NCBI RefSeq assembly: GCF_018847375.1
Contig: NZ_CP072036.1
Coordinates: forward strand, 186,001 to 250,000
Length of the DNA: 64,000 nt
Reading direction: 5' to 3'
Source of the DNA: Akkermansia massiliensis
GTDB taxonomy: Bacteria; Verrucomicrobiota; Verrucomicrobiia; Verrucomicrobiales; Akkermansiaceae
Numbering within the stretch: position 1 is the first letter of the stretch; each line of letters begins with the position of its first letter. Made by a program: the position numbers and the translations under genes. Of the stretch, positions 63,013 to 64,000 are shown in pieces. The notes beneath the pieces are model-generated. The model was given only the letters and a program-made list of their open reading frames with translations, had not been told where the DNA came from and searched no databases.

Positions 63013-64000
63013 ATGAGCGCCAAATCCCCCTCTCCCGCGCCGCCCAAGAAGCCCAAGCCCGTTCCGGAACGCTTCCAGGTGGCAAAAACCACGCTGTGGT
63101 TTGACCGCATCATGACTAAAACCATCATCGGCGGGGGCTTTACCGTCATTGTAGCCGTTTTCGGCATCCTCTTTTTCCTGCTGGCCGTCACCATTCCCCT
63201 CTTCCAGGGCGCGGACGTGGAAGAACGGCAGCACCTTTCCCCATCCGCCCCGGTCCAGGGAACCTGGGGCCTGGACCCTTCCGGCACGCTCCCCTTTGTC
63301 TATGACAACGGCAAAAACGTCTTCTTTCTGGACAAGGCAACCGGGAACCTGAATCCCGCTCCCGTATCCCTGCCGGACGGGGAAACCGTCTGCGCCCATT
63401 CCTATGATTCATCCCTGGCGGCCTACGCCATCGCCACGGAATCCGGCAAGGCGGGCCTTATCTCCGTCCATTCCGGGCTCAACATCCACGGCCAGGCGAA
63501 CGCCCATGGCCCGGACAAGGCCGGAACGGAAACCAGCCCGCTCTACCCCTTGACGGAAAGCGGCTCCGTTCCCGGCAGAATATCCCGCATAGCCTACGCG
63601 GACGCGGGGGAACGGAAAATCTTCACCGCCACCGTGGAGACGGAACAGGGTCCGCGCCTCCTGCTGATGACGCTGGAGGAATCCCGATCCCTGCTCCATG
63701 AAGGGGAGCTGGCCCCCTCCGGCTTCCATGACCTGACGGACCAGCTTGAAGGGCGCCCCGCCGCCCTGCTGCCCGGAGCCTCCGGAGACAGCCTCGTCAT
63801 CGCTACGGACACGGACAAACTCCTTTACTTCTCCTATGATGAAGACAGGGAAACGTGGATCAAGCGCCAAACCATTCCGTCCCCCCTGGGAAGCGGAGAA
63901 AAAATGACCTCCGTCAACTGGCTCTTCGGAGACATGTCCCTGGTGATAGGCGGCGACAAGGGAAGCCTTAAAATTTTCAGCCTGTATCCCCACCCCCGCC
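63013..64000 (+). CDS. pstC: phosphate ABC transporter permease PstC, long form, 5' part
   Basis: The frame is open to the window edge (329 codons). A Pro/Lys-rich start (MSAKSPSPAPPKKPKPVPER) precedes one TM helix (GGGFTVIVAVFGILFFLLAV). A long extracytoplasmic region follows with beta-propeller-like repeats (VPGRISRIAYADAGERKIFT; SLVIATDTDKLLYFS). This is the layout of long PstC proteins (about 700-760 residues) whose permease helices come after the insertion. The permease part lies beyond the window. Its position after pstS supports the call. Confidence 0.75.
   Translation, partial: MSAKSPSPAPPKKPKPVPERFQVAKTTLWFDRIMTKTIIGGGFTVIVAVFGILFFLLAVTIPLFQGADVEERQHLSPSAPVQGTWGLDPSGTLPFVYDNGKNVFFLDKATGNLNPAPVSLPDGETVCAHSYDSSLAAYAIATESGKAGLISVHSGLNIHGQANAHGPDKAGTETSPLYPLTESGSVPGRISRIAYADAGERKIFTATVETEQGPRLLLMTLEESRSLLHEGELAPSGFHDLTDQLEGRPAALLPGASGDSLVIATDTDKLLYFSYDEDRETWIKRQTIPSPLGSGEKMTSVNWLFGDMSLVIGGDKGSLKIFSLYPHPR

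Noticed and set aside
1..64000. CRISPR arrays and rRNA genes
   Set aside because: No regularly spaced short repeats and no rRNA-like sequence were seen anywhere in the window.

Overview
The window looks like a chromosomal segment of a Verrucomicrobiota bacterium, most likely Akkermansia or a close relative. The reasons are the GC-rich housekeeping genes with weak Shine-Dalgarno signals, a Verru_Chthon cassette protein A-like gene with a prepilin-type N-terminus, a divergent FtsZ, SHD1 and BatA/VWA proteins, and a secreted GH29 fucosidase. This identification comes from reading the sequence and was not checked against a database.

Layout. 1-5.7 kb: end of parB, a glutaminyl-cyclase-like lipoprotein, and two VWA membrane proteins with an ATGA overlap. 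5.8-14.4 kb (mostly minus strand): an SHD1 protein with a gluzincin-like core that lacks the catalytic Glu, an SBF-like transporter, tyrS, a His/Asn-rich lipoprotein, a DUF486 protein and oppABC without ATPases. 14.9-21.6 kb: GH29 fucosidase, thioredoxin-like protein, carboxynorspermidine synthase-like protein, SMR transporter and metallophosphoesterase. 21.6-24.8 kb: an AT-rich island with two unknown secreted proteins and, directly downstream, a frameshifted remnant of the same pair. 24.8-29.5 kb: ftsA-ftsZ-DUF6056 operon and an NlpC/P60-like lipoprotein. 29.6-36.9 kb: phosphohexomutase, two overlapping MsbA-type ABC half-transporters and a NAD-synthetase-like pseudoenzyme. 37-41 kb: MlaE-F-D lipid transport genes followed by a DUF883/YqjE-type membrane trio. 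41.9-52.3 kb: two PilT-type ATPases, a parvulin, an acyltransferase, tRNA-Ala(CGC), an O-antigen ligase/polymerase-like protein, kdsB, pyrG and a sodium:solute symporter. 52.7-60.1 kb: a complete Verru_Chthon A-like gene facing away from a promoterless, 5'-truncated copy. 60.1-62 kb: a second AT-rich island with a two-gene cassette and long hairpins. 62-64 kb: pstS and the start of a long pstC.

The strongest candidate for a new system is the 52.7-60.1 kb locus. It carries about 3.05 kb of inverted homology. The outer 1,655 bp of each arm are almost identical, including the terminator. The inner part is a mosaic of conserved and diverged blocks, and only one copy has a promoter, start codon and prepilin-like N-terminus. 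That is the architecture of an expression locus with a silent donor cassette, in which inversion or gene conversion would re-assort a surface or pseudopilus protein. The two retraction ATPase genes at 42-44 kb show that the organism has type IV pilus machinery.

Other points of interest are the NAD-synthetase-like protein that has lost both active-site signatures, an FtsZ with an altered T7 catalytic loop, the decayed tandem copy of the AT-rich secreted pair, and the AT-rich two-gene cassette whose proteins share a motif across their junction.
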